DNA of 56,502 nt. Source: UBA2645 sp044360285. GTDB lineage: Bacteria; Pseudomonadota; Alphaproteobacteria; Rickettsiales; UBA1997. A program made the translations under genes and the position numbers. The stretch covers positions 1 to 56,502 of the forward strand of contig JBIKKP010000004.1 of NCBI GenBank assembly GCA_044360285.1, read 5' to 3'. Below are positions 34,961-43,277 of this stretch, piece after piece (position 1 is the first letter of the stretch; every line of letters begins with the position of its first letter). The notes under the pieces were generated by a model. The model was given only the letters and a program-made list of their open reading frames with translations. It ran no database searches and was not told the origin of the DNA.

Positions 34961-35296
34961 TTAAATTGAGAAAGACGAGCCGCAGCCACATTTGGCTGTA
35001 GCGTTGGGGTTGTTGACTTTGAAATAAGAAGCGCCGAGCTCTTTGACAAAATCAATTTCGGCGCCACTTAAAAATGGTAAAGAAGTTTCGTCGGTTGAGG
35101 CGATAATTTTTGAATTTTTTTCAAGAATTAACACATCGCCCTCAAGCCTTTTATTGTCTAGTTCGAAGAGATATTGAAATCCACTACAGCCGCCGCCAGA
35201 AACTGAAATGCGCAAAAATTTTTCAACATTTTCCGCTTTTTGTCTTATCTCTTCGATGCGTTCTATCGCTGAATTGGTGAGGATTGGTAAGGTCAT
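34961..35296 (-). CDS. A-type iron-sulfur carrier protein (ErpA/IscA family)
   Basis: Transfers Fe-S clusters to apo-proteins. The 111-residue protein has the three conserved cysteines: Cys37 in SGGGCSGF, and Cys103 and Cys105 in the CGCGSSFSI terminus. The N-terminal start ILTNSAIERI is ErpA-like, but IscA cannot be excluded. It overlaps the hisE stop by 4 bases and abuts glyQ. Possible clients in the window are IspG, PurF and other Fe-S enzymes. Confidence 0.9.
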   Translation of the reverse strand: MTLPILTNSAIERIEEIRQKAENVEKFLRISVSGGGCSGFQYLFELDNKRLEGDVLILEKNSKIIASTDETSLPFLSGAEIDFVKELGASYFKVNNPNATAKCGCGSSFSI

Positions 35297-35610
35297 TGTT
35301 TTTGATTTCTTTTGGCAAATTCTTTCGAAATTTCTTCAAGTTCAATTCCTTGCGAAGCTAGCAATACCAAGCTGTGGTAATATAGGTCGCAAACTTCGCC
35401 GACTAATTCTTGGCGGGTTTTTTCGCAGGGGTTTTTTTCGTGAGCGAAAGCTGCAACAACTACTTCTACAGCTTCTTCGCCAACCTTACGCGCAATAAGC
35501 TCAAGGCCAGATTGCGCTAGTTTATTAGTGTAAGAATTATTTTCTTTGGCAGCGATTTTTTCTTTAATCAAAGAAAACAGTTCTTCGATATTCAGCTGAT
35601 TTTTTGACAT
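35293..35610 (-). CDS. hisE: Phosphoribosyl-ATP pyrophosphatase
   Basis: The second step of histidine synthesis, hydrolysing PR-ATP to PR-AMP. The 105-residue all-alpha MazG-like protein has the signature IARKVGEEAVEVVVAA with Mg-binding acidic residues, then EVCDLYYHSLVLLASQGI. It is stand-alone, not fused to HisI. First gene of the seven-gene minus-strand run ending in alaS'. It diverges from ndk across a 140-base gap. Confidence 0.94.
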   Translation of the reverse strand: MSKNQLNIEELFSLIKEKIAAKENNSYTNKLAQSGLELIARKVGEEAVEVVVAAFAHEKNPCEKTRQELVGEVCDLYYHSLVLLASQGIELEEISKEFAKRNQKQ

Positions 35611-35750
35611 TTTTTTGCAGGAAAAAAATTGAGATTCAGTGCCGATTTAGAAAGCCATAACACCAAAAGCAAGGTAGGCTTTTGACTTGACAAAAAGCTA
35701 TGCGGCTAGAGATTTTTTGCCCCTCTCTAAAACTTCAAAACTTATAAAAA

Positions 35751-36173
35751 ATGGCTATCGAAACCACTTTGTCGATTATCAAACCTGATGCGACACAAAG
35801 AAATTTAACCGGAAAAATTAACGCTAAATTTGAGGCTGCAGGCTTAAAAATCGTGGCTCAAAAACGCATTCAACTTTCTGAAAAAACTGCGCAAGAATTT
35901 TACGCTGTGCATCGCGAACGTCCTTTTTTCAATGATTTGGTGAAGTTTATGATTTCTGGACCAGTTGTTGTGCAAGCGCTGAAAGGCGAAAATGCTGTAG
36001 CAAAAAATCGTGAAATCATGGGCGCAACTAATCCTGCCAATGCTGATGCTGGAACGATTCGTAAAGAATTTGCGCTTTCAATTGAAGCCAATTCTGTTCA
36101 TGGTTCTGACAGTTTGGAAAATGCTAAAAATGAAGTCGCATTTTTCTTCGCTGGTTACGAAATTTGCGAATAG
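35751..36173 (+). CDS. ndk: Nucleoside diphosphate kinase
   Basis: Balances (d)NTP pools by a phosphohistidine ping-pong mechanism. The 140 residues contain TLSIIKPDA near the start and the active-site His117 in ANSVHGSDSLENA. GATNPANADAGTIRKEFA is the nucleotide-binding stretch. Full length and unremarkable. A TTGACA at 35687 upstream could be a -35 box, but no convincing -10 follows. Confidence 0.97.
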   Translation: MAIETTLSIIKPDATQRNLTGKINAKFEAAGLKIVAQKRIQLSEKTAQEFYAVHRERPFFNDLVKFMISGPVVVQALKGENAVAKNREIMGATNPANADAGTIRKEFALSIEANSVHGSDSLENAKNEVAFFFAGYEICE

Positions 36174-36189
36174 TTAAAATCATAAATTC

Positions 36190-38292
36190 GTGAAAACAGT
36201 GCAAAGAAACGAAAACGTCTTCAGGTTAGTATTAACGCTGCTTTTGGCGTTTTCGTTTTTTTTGTTTTCAACAAAATCTTTTGCAAAAAATGTTGAGCCA
36301 TTGTCGAAAAAACTTTGGCAAGAATTAAGTGCACAAGATATCGCGCAGATTAAAGAATTTTACAACGATTTACCAAATAAGAGCTACAGCTTCAACAAGG
36401 CGCGGGCTCAATCGATTGCTGAAAAATTAAGCCAAAAAAATGGTAAAGATGTTTTTGGTGAAACGCTGCAAGAGTTAGTTTTGTGGAAAAGATTTAGCGT
36501 AAAAATTGATGCTAAATCGGCGTCATTTAGCGACATTTCTCGCTTTGTTGCTGATAACCCGTTCTTTCCAAATATCGAAGAATTAAAGAGAAATGTTGAG
36601 CGTGTGGCGATTGCAAATAATGTGCCATATCAAGTTGCGCAGCCTTATTTTACCTCAATTCCCGCCGAAAGCAAAGAATCAAAAATTTATTTAACTCAGT
36701 CAAAAATCGATTATCTTTCTAGCGCAAAAATCAGCGAAAATCAGAAGGAAGAAGGGCGAGTTGATGTGCAAAAATCTATCGCCGAAATTTGGATTGATGA
36801 AGATTTTTCTATCGAAGAAGAGAAAGAGTTTTTGGTAAAATATGGTACGCAACTTACTGAAGAAAATCATTTTGCACGTATCGAAAACCTGCTTTGGCGC
36901 GGCAAAAAAGAAGAAGCTAGGCGCATTTTTAACTTCATTTCTGAAGACGAAAAAAAGCTGTTTGAGGCAATAATTGAGCTGCAAAATTCGCCAAAATACA
37001 TCGACAAAATTATTTACGGCGTGCCAAGAAAATTTCGTGGCAACGAGTGTTTGTCTTACTACCGGGTGCTTTGGTATAAGGCTAACGACAATCTTGATGA
37101 TTTGATGGAAGTAATGATGTCTTTGCCATCAAGTTCAAAATTTGCACAAAAATGGTGGAGTTTGCGCAGACTTTATGGTCGTGAAGCTTTGAAGCAGAAA
37201 AACTATAAACTGGCTTACAAGTTGATTTCCGAACATGGTTTGCCAAAAAATTCTAGCGATTTTTGGGAGGCGCAATGGACCGCAGGATGGATTGCGCTGC
37301 GTTTTATGGATGAGCCAAAAGTTGCTTACGTTCATTTTCAAAATCTTTATCAAAACGTTTCACAGCCTGTCACCTTGGCGCGTGCAACTTATTGGTTAGC
37401 GATGGCCTCAGAAGCGATGGGCAGCAGAAGTCAGGCAATTGAGTGGTATAAAATGTCGGCGAAATATCCAATTTTTTTCTATGGCCAGCTGGCGATTCAC
37501 AAGCATCGCGCTCTTGATTATGCTGGGGCGCAAGACGACATCATTTTACCAAAAGACCCCGATATTACTGGCCGTGATCTATCAAAAATTTCTGAATCGC
37601 GCGCCGCTCAAATGGCTTATTTAATGGCGATGATTGGCGATCGTGGAAATTCTGAGAAAATTTTTGAGTGGTTGGTGAATACGGCTCCAACCGATGGTCA
37701 GATTGGCGTGATCATGAAGATCATTAATGAAATTTCCGATCGTCAACTTGACGCAAAAATTTCACGCGTTGCGGCAAGGCGTAACGTTTTCTTTATTCGC
37801 GATAAATTCCAAATTGTGCGTGAAGTGATGAATGACGAATATGCGCCGCTGGTTCATGCAATCATTAAACAAGAAAGTGGCTTTGCGCCTACGGCGGTAA
37901 GTCAAGTTGGCGCGCTTGGTTTTATGCAATTAATGCCAGATACGGCGAAGCTGGTGGCAAAAGAGATCTCGATTCCTTACGACAAAAAGAAATTGGCGAC
38001 TGATATCTCTTACAACATTCGCCTTGGTTCGCATTACATCAAAAAGTTAATCGATCGTTTTAATGGTTCGGAAATGCTGGCTATTGCCTCTTATAATGCT
38101 GGTCCAAACGCTACACAACGCTGGATCAATGAATTTTACGATCCGCGCAAGGTTGACGATCTTGATAAAGTTGTGGATTGGATTGAGCTGATTACTTATT
38201 CAGAAACGCGCAATTATGTTCAGCGCATCATGGAAAACTTGATTGTTTACAAATACCTCATGTCGCGTAGCAACTACGACAGCGTACAATAG
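36190..38292 (+). CDS. Soluble lytic murein transglycosylase (Slt-type)
   Basis: A periplasmic enzyme that cleaves the MurNAc-GlcNAc bond with formation of anhydro-muropeptides. It starts with GTG at 36190 (a second GTG lies four codons on). The signal peptide (FRLVLTLLLAFSFFLFSTKSFA) spans about residues 11-32. A long helical superhelix of TPR-like repeats (about 200-530) carries the C-terminal SLT domain. In that domain the catalytic Glu562 is in KQESGF, followed by GALGFMQLMPDTAK and IASYNAGPNATQRW. The 700 residues fit Slt70-like proteins. Confidence 0.93.
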   Translation: MKTVQRNENVFRLVLTLLLAFSFFLFSTKSFAKNVEPLSKKLWQELSAQDIAQIKEFYNDLPNKSYSFNKARAQSIAEKLSQKNGKDVFGETLQELVLWKRFSVKIDAKSASFSDISRFVADNPFFPNIEELKRNVERVAIANNVPYQVAQPYFTSIPAESKESKIYLTQSKIDYLSSAKISENQKEEGRVDVQKSIAEIWIDEDFSIEEEKEFLVKYGTQLTEENHFARIENLLWRGKKEEARRIFNFISEDEKKLFEAIIELQNSPKYIDKIIYGVPRKFRGNECLSYYRVLWYKANDNLDDLMEVMMSLPSSSKFAQKWWSLRRLYGREALKQKNYKLAYKLISEHGLPKNSSDFWEAQWTAGWIALRFMDEPKVAYVHFQNLYQNVSQPVTLARATYWLAMASEAMGSRSQAIEWYKMSAKYPIFFYGQLAIHKHRALDYAGAQDDIILPKDPDITGRDLSKISESRAAQMAYLMAMIGDRGNSEKIFEWLVNTAPTDGQIGVIMKIINEISDRQLDAKISRVAARRNVFFIRDKFQIVREVMNDEYAPLVHAIIKQESGFAPTAVSQVGALGFMQLMPDTAKLVAKEISIPYDKKKLATDISYNIRLGSHYIKKLIDRFNGSEMLAIASYNAGPNATQRWINEFYDPRKVDDLDKVVDWIELITYSETRNYVQRIMENLIVYKYLMSRSNYDSVQ

Positions 38293-38309
38293 AAAAATAA
38301 ATCAGGATT

Positions 38310-39731
38310 ATGTTCGATAAATTACACGAAGAATGCGGAATTTTTGCAATTCATGGATCGCAAGAAGCCGCTGTTAATACGGCGTTGGGGCTGCATGCGT
38401 TGCAGCACCGCGGGCAAGAAGCAGCGGGCATTGTGACAATGATGGGCGAGAGTTTTTCAGCGCATTTTGCCGAAGGTTTAGTTGCAGATCATTTTACCTC
38501 TCAGCGTGTAGTAAAAAAGCTTGAAGGCACTTCGGCAATTGGCCATGTGCGTTATTCAACTGCGGGAAAAAAAACGGCACGCAACATTCAGCCGATCTAT
38601 GCCCAGCTTGCTTGCGGCTTTCTTGCTTTGGCGCATAACGGAAATTTAACCAACGCAACTTTGCTGCGTAATAAACTCATTGAGCGCGGTGCGATTTTTC
38701 AATCGACGATGGATACCGAGGTGATCATACACCTTATCGCTCTAAGCCAGAAGCCAACTCTTAGCGAAAAAATTGTTGATGCGACTTCGCAAATTGAAGG
38801 CGCGTTTTCTTTGGTCATAATTCACAAAGACGGAATCTACGCACTTCGCGACGCTTATGGCGTTCGTCCACTTTCGCTTGGACGCTTAGGTGATGCCTGG
38901 GTAGTGGCTTCCGAGACTTGTGCTTTCGACATTATCGGCGCGAAATTTGAGCGCGATGTTGAGCATGGCGAAATGGTTTTTCTCAACAATTCTGGTGTAA
39001 AATCACTGCGCCCATATGCACAACAGCCTTCGAAATTCTGTGTTTTTGAATATGTATATTTTGCGCGTCCAGACAGCATGGTTGAAGGAAAAAACGTTTA
39101 CGAAATGCGTAAAAATATCGGCATTGAGTTGGCGCGTGAAGTAAAAATTGATGCCGATGTTGTGGTTCCAGTGCCTGATTCAGGGGTTCCAGCGGCAATT
39201 GGCTATAGTGCAGAATCTAAAATTCCTTTTGAGCTTGGCATCATTCGTAATCATTATGTTGGTCGCACTTTTATTGAACCAACCGACAAAATTCGTCACT
39301 TTGGCGTGAAGTTAAAACATAATGCCAACCTTTCGGTGATTAAGGGAAAAAGGGTGGCGCTAATTGATGATAGTTTGGTTCGCGGCACAACTTCAAAAAA
39401 GATTGTGCAAATGATGCGCGATGCTGGCGCTAAAGAAGTTTATATGTTAATAGCTTCGCCACCAACAGTTTCACCGTGTTTTTACGGTGTTGATACGCCG
39501 GACAAAAAAGATTTGGTCGCATCTTACCTTTCTTGCGAAGAAGTGCGCAAAATGATTGGGGCAGATAAGTTGGCTTACATCTCAATTGATGGGCTTTACC
39601 GAGCAATTTCTGGCAGCAAGCGCGACAATAAAAATCCACAATATTGCGATGCTTGCTTTTCAGGCCAATATCCGATCCGTCTTACAGATCAGGATGGCGG
39701 CGAGGTTCCGCTTTTCGAATATCTAAAATAA
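38310..39731 (+). CDS. purF: Amidophosphoribosyltransferase
   Basis: The first committed step of purine synthesis, making phosphoribosylamine from PRPP and glutamine. The Ntn nucleophile is Cys9 after an 8-residue propeptide (MFDKLHEE). GHVRYSTAG and NPQYCDACFSGQYP follow, with VALIDDSLVRGTTSKKIV as the PRPP-binding loop. The Cys in FCVFEY, SPCF and CDAC match the ligands of the [4Fe-4S]-containing Bacillus-type enzyme. It is directly followed by xseB without a spacer. Confidence 0.97.
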   Translation: MFDKLHEECGIFAIHGSQEAAVNTALGLHALQHRGQEAAGIVTMMGESFSAHFAEGLVADHFTSQRVVKKLEGTSAIGHVRYSTAGKKTARNIQPIYAQLACGFLALAHNGNLTNATLLRNKLIERGAIFQSTMDTEVIIHLIALSQKPTLSEKIVDATSQIEGAFSLVIIHKDGIYALRDAYGVRPLSLGRLGDAWVVASETCAFDIIGAKFERDVEHGEMVFLNNSGVKSLRPYAQQPSKFCVFEYVYFARPDSMVEGKNVYEMRKNIGIELAREVKIDADVVVPVPDSGVPAAIGYSAESKIPFELGIIRNHYVGRTFIEPTDKIRHFGVKLKHNANLSVIKGKRVALIDDSLVRGTTSKKIVQMMRDAGAKEVYMLIASPPTVSPCFYGVDTPDKKDLVASYLSCEEVRKMIGADKLAYISIDGLYRAISGSKRDNKNPQYCDACFSGQYPIRLTDQDGGEVPLFEYLK

Positions 39732-39947
39732 ATGAGTAAAAATTTTGAGAAAAAAATCGCCAAAATGAGCTTTGAAGAAGCTTTGGCGCGACTTGAGGAA
39801 ATTGTCGAAACCTTGTCGTCACAAAAAATCAATCTCGATTCAATGATTGAGCTGCACGAAGAAGGAACAATGCTGAAAGAATTTTGTGCTAAGCGCCTAG
39901 AAGAGGCGAAAATGAAAATCGAAGTAATTGCAAAAAAAGATCAGTAA
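39732..39947 (+). CDS. xseB: Exodeoxyribonuclease VII small subunit
   Basis: A 71-residue helical hairpin protein. MSFEEALARLEEIVETLSS and MIELHEEGTMLKEFCAKRLEEAKMKIEVI are the family signatures. It binds XseA to form exonuclease VII, which degrades single-stranded DNA. xseA is not in this window. It abuts purF and is followed by pgsA after 2 bases. Confidence 0.95.
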   Translation: MSKNFEKKIAKMSFEEALARLEEIVETLSSQKINLDSMIELHEEGTMLKEFCAKRLEEAKMKIEVIAKKDQ

Positions 39948-39949
39948 TA

Positions 39950-40552
39950 ATGAAGAATTTGCCGAATTTTTTAACTATTTCGCGCCTAGCGATAATTCCG
40001 ATTTTGATCATGGCCTTTTACATGGAAGACATGATTGCAAATATCGTTGCAGCCGCGCTATTTGCAGTTGCAGCGATAACAGATTATTTTGATGGCTATT
40101 TTGCGCGCTCAATGAAAGCGCAGTCAAATTTTGGAAAATGCCTTGATCCAATTGCTGATAAATTATTGGTGATTGTGGCAATTGTGATGCTCATAAATTT
40201 CAGTAATGGTGATTTACTTATTTTGATTCCTGGTTTGGTGATAATCTGCCGCGAAGTCCTTGTTTCAGGCCTGCGCGAGTTTTTGGCGCAATTTCACGTC
40301 AATGTTCCGGTAAGCAAATTAGCAAAATATAAAACTATGGTGCAGATGACGGCAATTACCGGTTTGATTTTGGGTGAACGCGGCTCTTCTTATGCTTTTT
40401 ACAATTGGCTTGGCGGTTTTGTGGAAGTGGATGTGAAATTTCTGCTCGTGAGTTTCGTTGTTTTCACTTCGAAAGCCCTTTTCATTTTAGCAGCGGTTTT
40501 AACGGTTATGACCGGCTATTCCTATTTGCGTGCTGGTTTAAGCAAAATGTGA
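39950..40552 (+). CDS. pgsA: CDP-diacylglycerol--glycerol-3-phosphate 3-phosphatidyltransferase
   Basis: Makes phosphatidylglycerophosphate at the inner membrane. The CDP-alcohol phosphotransferase motif is complete: Asp45, Asp48-Gly49, Ala52-Arg53, Gly62, Asp66, Asp70. The 200 residues form about six membrane helices. Last gene of the ndk-slt-purF-xseB-pgsA direction. Its 3' end overlaps that of the converging DedA gene by 31 bases. Confidence 0.96.
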   Translation: MKNLPNFLTISRLAIIPILIMAFYMEDMIANIVAAALFAVAAITDYFDGYFARSMKAQSNFGKCLDPIADKLLVIVAIVMLINFSNGDLLILIPGLVIICREVLVSGLREFLAQFHVNVPVSKLAKYKTMVQMTAITGLILGERGSSYAFYNWLGGFVEVDVKFLLVSFVVFTSKALFILAAVLTVMTGYSYLRAGLSKM

Positions 40553-41130
40553 AAGATGATAATTATCGCACAAAAGCCAAAAGAAATTAAGGCAATTGTG
40601 TGAAGATTTTCTTTGATGAGCTGCTGATTTTCTTTGATGGTAAAGCCAAGAATGGCAAGCACTGAAGTCCAGATTGTTGATCCAAGTGAAGTGTAAATAA
40701 TAAAAGTTTTTATGTTCATTTTTGCAATTCCAGCAGGAAGCGAGATGAAGTGACGAAACCCAGGCAAGAGGCGCCCAATAAAGATCGAGACGCTTCCGTG
40801 TTTTTCAAAAAACTTTTCAATTTTGACGATTGTTTGTTCGTACACGAAAAAATATTTTCCAATTTTTAAGAGCAGGGGACGGCCAATTAGGTCGGCTAAA
40901 TAATAGCTAAAAATTGCGCCAAAAACATTTCCAACCGTGCCTATGATGATTGCAAAATAAAGATTAATTGCGCCAGAAGCAGCGGCAATGCCGGCTGGAA
41001 TCATGATTAGTTCGCTTGGAATTGGCACCAAAGTGCTTTCCAAAAACATGCCCAAAAAGATGCCTAAATAGCCGATTTCACTGATGAAAGAGACAAGAAA
41101 ATTTACGAAAGAATCAAAAAGTGCGTGCAT
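40522..41130 (-). CDS. DedA family membrane protein
   Basis: A 202-residue polytopic membrane protein of the DedA/VTT superfamily. The signature GIFLGMFLESTLVPIPSELIMIPAGIAA lies at the N-terminus. FIGRLLPGFRHFISLPAGIAKMN is the conserved arginine-containing motif, followed by a C-terminal helix pair. Members act in undecaprenyl-phosphate or phospholipid recycling and proton-motive-force homeostasis. The converging overlap with pgsA means both transcripts share 31 bases antisense to each other. Confidence 0.92.
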   Translation of the reverse strand: MHALFDSFVNFLVSFISEIGYLGIFLGMFLESTLVPIPSELIMIPAGIAAASGAINLYFAIIIGTVGNVFGAIFSYYLADLIGRPLLLKIGKYFFVYEQTIVKIEKFFEKHGSVSIFIGRLLPGFRHFISLPAGIAKMNIKTFIIYTSLGSTIWTSVLAILGFTIKENQQLIKENLHTIALISFGFCAIIIIFHILLKPARK

Positions 41131-41263
41131 GAATTACTGACCTGCTGTCTTGAAAAAAAATTTAAAAAAATAACTAAATCCCTGAGCTCAAATTTGCTTT
41201 AAGTGGTTCTTAAGTTGCAACTAGGCAGCTTAAATATCGAAAAATTTAAACTAATTTTGCGTT

Positions 41264-41824
41264 ATGAAAAAAATAAAATCTCTTCTGTTTTCAAAAATTA
41301 CAGCAGTTGCTGCAATCATTGTTTTAGGAGCCTTGGCAACTTTTGCTTATGCTAAAAGTTCGAAAGAAAAAAAGGATGAAGGCGAAATAATTTTGCATAG
41401 TGATTTTGAGAAAAGTTTTTTTGGATCGGAAATTTTTTCTGAAATGGAGGCGATGCAAAAGCACATGAATAAAATTTTCGAAGAGCAGAACAAAATGATG
41501 AAAAAAATCTTCGATGATTCGCAAAAAAACTTTTCCAAATCAGATTCTTCGACTTCTCTTAGCCTTCGTAAGGAAAAGGAATTTTATATTTATGAGCTAA
41601 ATTTTTCGTCTTTTAACAAAGATGACGTTTCAATTGCTGTTGATGGCAGAATTTTAACAATTGCGGCAAACACCGCAAAATCTGGCGTGGCCGGGTCAAG
41701 TGAGTCTTATCAGAAAAATAATTTTTACTATTCTTTGTCGCTGCCAAGTGACGCGTCAAACGTTCCAGAAATTACGCGAGAGAAAGATAGAATTACCGTC
41801 AAGTTTATGCGTTTGCGTGAATAA
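41264..41824 (+). CDS. Exported Hsp20/alpha-crystallin-type small heat-shock protein
   Basis: A 186-residue protein with an N-terminal hydrophobic segment (about 9-30, ITAVAAIIVLGALATFAYA) that reads as a signal peptide or anchor ending in AYA. A charged helical region follows (EMEAMQKHMNKIFEEQNKMM), then a C-terminal alpha-crystallin domain (about 97-184). That domain contains FYIYELNFSSFNKDDVSIAVDGRILTIAA and NNFYYSLSLPSDASNVPEITREKDRITVKF. It looks like an Hsp20 fold with an unusual cell location, since most small heat-shock proteins are cytoplasmic. No IxI tail motif is evident. It stands alone between DedA and a converging lipoprotein gene. Confidence 0.8.
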   Translation: MKKIKSLLFSKITAVAAIIVLGALATFAYAKSSKEKKDEGEIILHSDFEKSFFGSEIFSEMEAMQKHMNKIFEEQNKMMKKIFDDSQKNFSKSDSSTSLSLRKEKEFYIYELNFSSFNKDDVSIAVDGRILTIAANTAKSGVAGSSESYQKNNFYYSLSLPSDASNVPEITREKDRITVKFMRLRE

Positions 41825-41887
41825 TTGGCGTCTGATTTTTTGATTATTGATGGCGTAATGAAGGCTTCAGAATTGCGGCTAGCGCGA

Positions 41888-42424
41888 CTACTTAACTTTT
41901 TTCATCAAATCTTTTATTTTTTTCTCATCGGCGTCGCCTTCTTTGCGCCACAAAATTTTTCCGTTTTTGTCGATTAGCAAAGCGTAAATCTGCTCTTCTT
42001 TCATTTCGGAAATTTTAAAAAACTCGTCGCGATTGGTGTAAACAGTGATCGTGCGCTTTCTTGCTGTTGCATCCGGAATGCCAAAGCGCATGCCGTTATT
42101 TACCCAAAATCTTTTGAAGGTCGATAGTTCATAAATCAGCGGAATTTCAAAAAGACTCAGATTAGATTTTTTTTCTAGGATTGGTTGTGCAGCTTTAATC
42201 CACGTATCAACTTGCGTTTGTTGTTCGCGCTTAAAAGCAACAATAACTAAATTAAATTCATTTTTAAAAACTTGTGGAAGCTCTTGTTTGTTGCCTTCAA
42301 GGTCAATTCCAGAAACTTTTGGAAAGTAGTTATTTTGATTTGAAGAAACTTCTGAATTTTCTCCAGAGCCAATAAGACAAGCTTGCAAAGCCAATAGTAA
42401 AAATAGGAATTTTAGTTTTTTCAT
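41888..42424 (-). CDS. Thioredoxin-fold (ATP10/DUF4174-like) lipoprotein
   Basis: A lipoprotein of 178 residues with acylation site Cys16 (LLALQAC). The mature part has the shape of a thioredoxin-like fold without a CxxC: FPKVSGIDLEGNKQELPQVF, then FNLVIVAFKREQQTQVDTWI, FEIPLIYELSTFKRFWVNNGMRFGI, ARKRTITVYTNRDEFFKI and YALLIDKNGKILWRKEGDAD. This order resembles ATP10-like and related AhpC/TSA-like proteins, for which a chaperone rather than redox role is known in mitochondria. It diverges from the SDR gene at 42509. Confidence 0.65.
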   Translation of the reverse strand: MKKLKFLFLLLALQACLIGSGENSEVSSNQNNYFPKVSGIDLEGNKQELPQVFKNEFNLVIVAFKREQQTQVDTWIKAAQPILEKKSNLSLFEIPLIYELSTFKRFWVNNGMRFGIPDATARKRTITVYTNRDEFFKISEMKEEQIYALLIDKNGKILWRKEGDADEKKIKDLMKKVK

Positions 42425-42508
42425 TTTTTTAAAAAAAATTATTCAACGACGAGCGGACAATTTATTTTTGTAAGCTATCGCTTTTTACAAATCACAAAAA
42501 TTACTTAC

Positions 42509-43273
42509 ATGAAAAATTGCTGGATCATTGGCGCAAGTTATGGAATAGGCGAAGCCTTGTCCCATCAGCTTTTTGATGAAGGTTATGACCTGGTCATTTC
42601 TGGACGCGACTTGGAAAAATTGAAAAAAATTGAAAAAGATTTGCTGCAAAAAAGTGAAACAGCCTTGGAAAAAAGAAGGGTTCTTTGCAGTCAACTTGAC
42701 GTATCAAACCTTGATTCTTTCACAAAATCTTTCGCTCAAATCATTGAAGAATTCGGCAAAATTGATTTAGTTTTATTTTGCTCAGGCCTTTACCAGCCAA
42801 TGTCGGCAGCTGATTTTGATTTGGAAATGTCTAAGAAAATAATTGACGTGAACCTGATTGGTTTTCTCAACCTTTTGCATTTGGTTGTGCCGCAAATGAT
42901 CAAGCAAAATTCTGGTCACATTGCTGTAATTGCCAGCGTTGCGGGATATTTGGGGTTGCCAAAATCTTTTGCTTATGGCGCTTCTAAAGCTGCTTTGATC
43001 AATCTTTGCGAAGGAATTTATCACGAACTAAAAAGCAAAAATATCGCTCTAACCCTTGTCAATCCTGGCTTCGTTAAAACTAGGCTCACCGATCAAAATA
43101 AATTTTCGATGCCCTTCATCATTTCTTCCGATGACGCGGCAAAAGAAATTTGTCGTGGTTTGAGAGCAAAAAAATTTGAAATTCACTTCCCAAAAAAATT
43201 TACTTTTTTGCTCAAATTTTTACGACTTCTTCCCTACAAAATTTTCTTCCTTCTAACCAGAAAAATTACCTAA
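42509..43273 (+). CDS. Short-chain dehydrogenase/reductase
   Basis: A classical SDR of 254 residues with NAD(P) motif GASYGIG at 8-14. The catalytic Ser143, Tyr156 and Lys160 lie in ASVAGYLGLPKSFAYGASK. First gene of the run SDR, flavin oxidoreductase, DUF1365, cfa, chalcone-isomerase-like, MFS, DUF3833. Clusters with this content are known in gammaproteobacteria and some alphaproteobacteria, where they are linked to singlet-oxygen or sigma-E/ChrR responses and lipid modification. The substrate is unknown. Confidence 0.88.
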   Translation: MKNCWIIGASYGIGEALSHQLFDEGYDLVISGRDLEKLKKIEKDLLQKSETALEKRRVLCSQLDVSNLDSFTKSFAQIIEEFGKIDLVLFCSGLYQPMSAADFDLEMSKKIIDVNLIGFLNLLHLVVPQMIKQNSGHIAVIASVAGYLGLPKSFAYGASKAALINLCEGIYHELKSKNIALTLVNPGFVKTRLTDQNKFSMPFIISSDDAAKEICRGLRAKKFEIHFPKKFTFLLKFLRLLPYKIFFLLTRKIT

Positions 43274-43277
43274 GCCG

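Noticed and set aside
35687..35715. TTGACA box upstream of ndk as a full sigma-70 promoter
   Set aside because: No acceptable -10 hexamer at 16-18 base spacing.
41149..41183. CTTGAAA upstream of the Hsp20 gene as a sigma-32 promoter
   Set aside because: The only C-rich -10-like element is about 24 bases away, too far for the heat-shock consensus.
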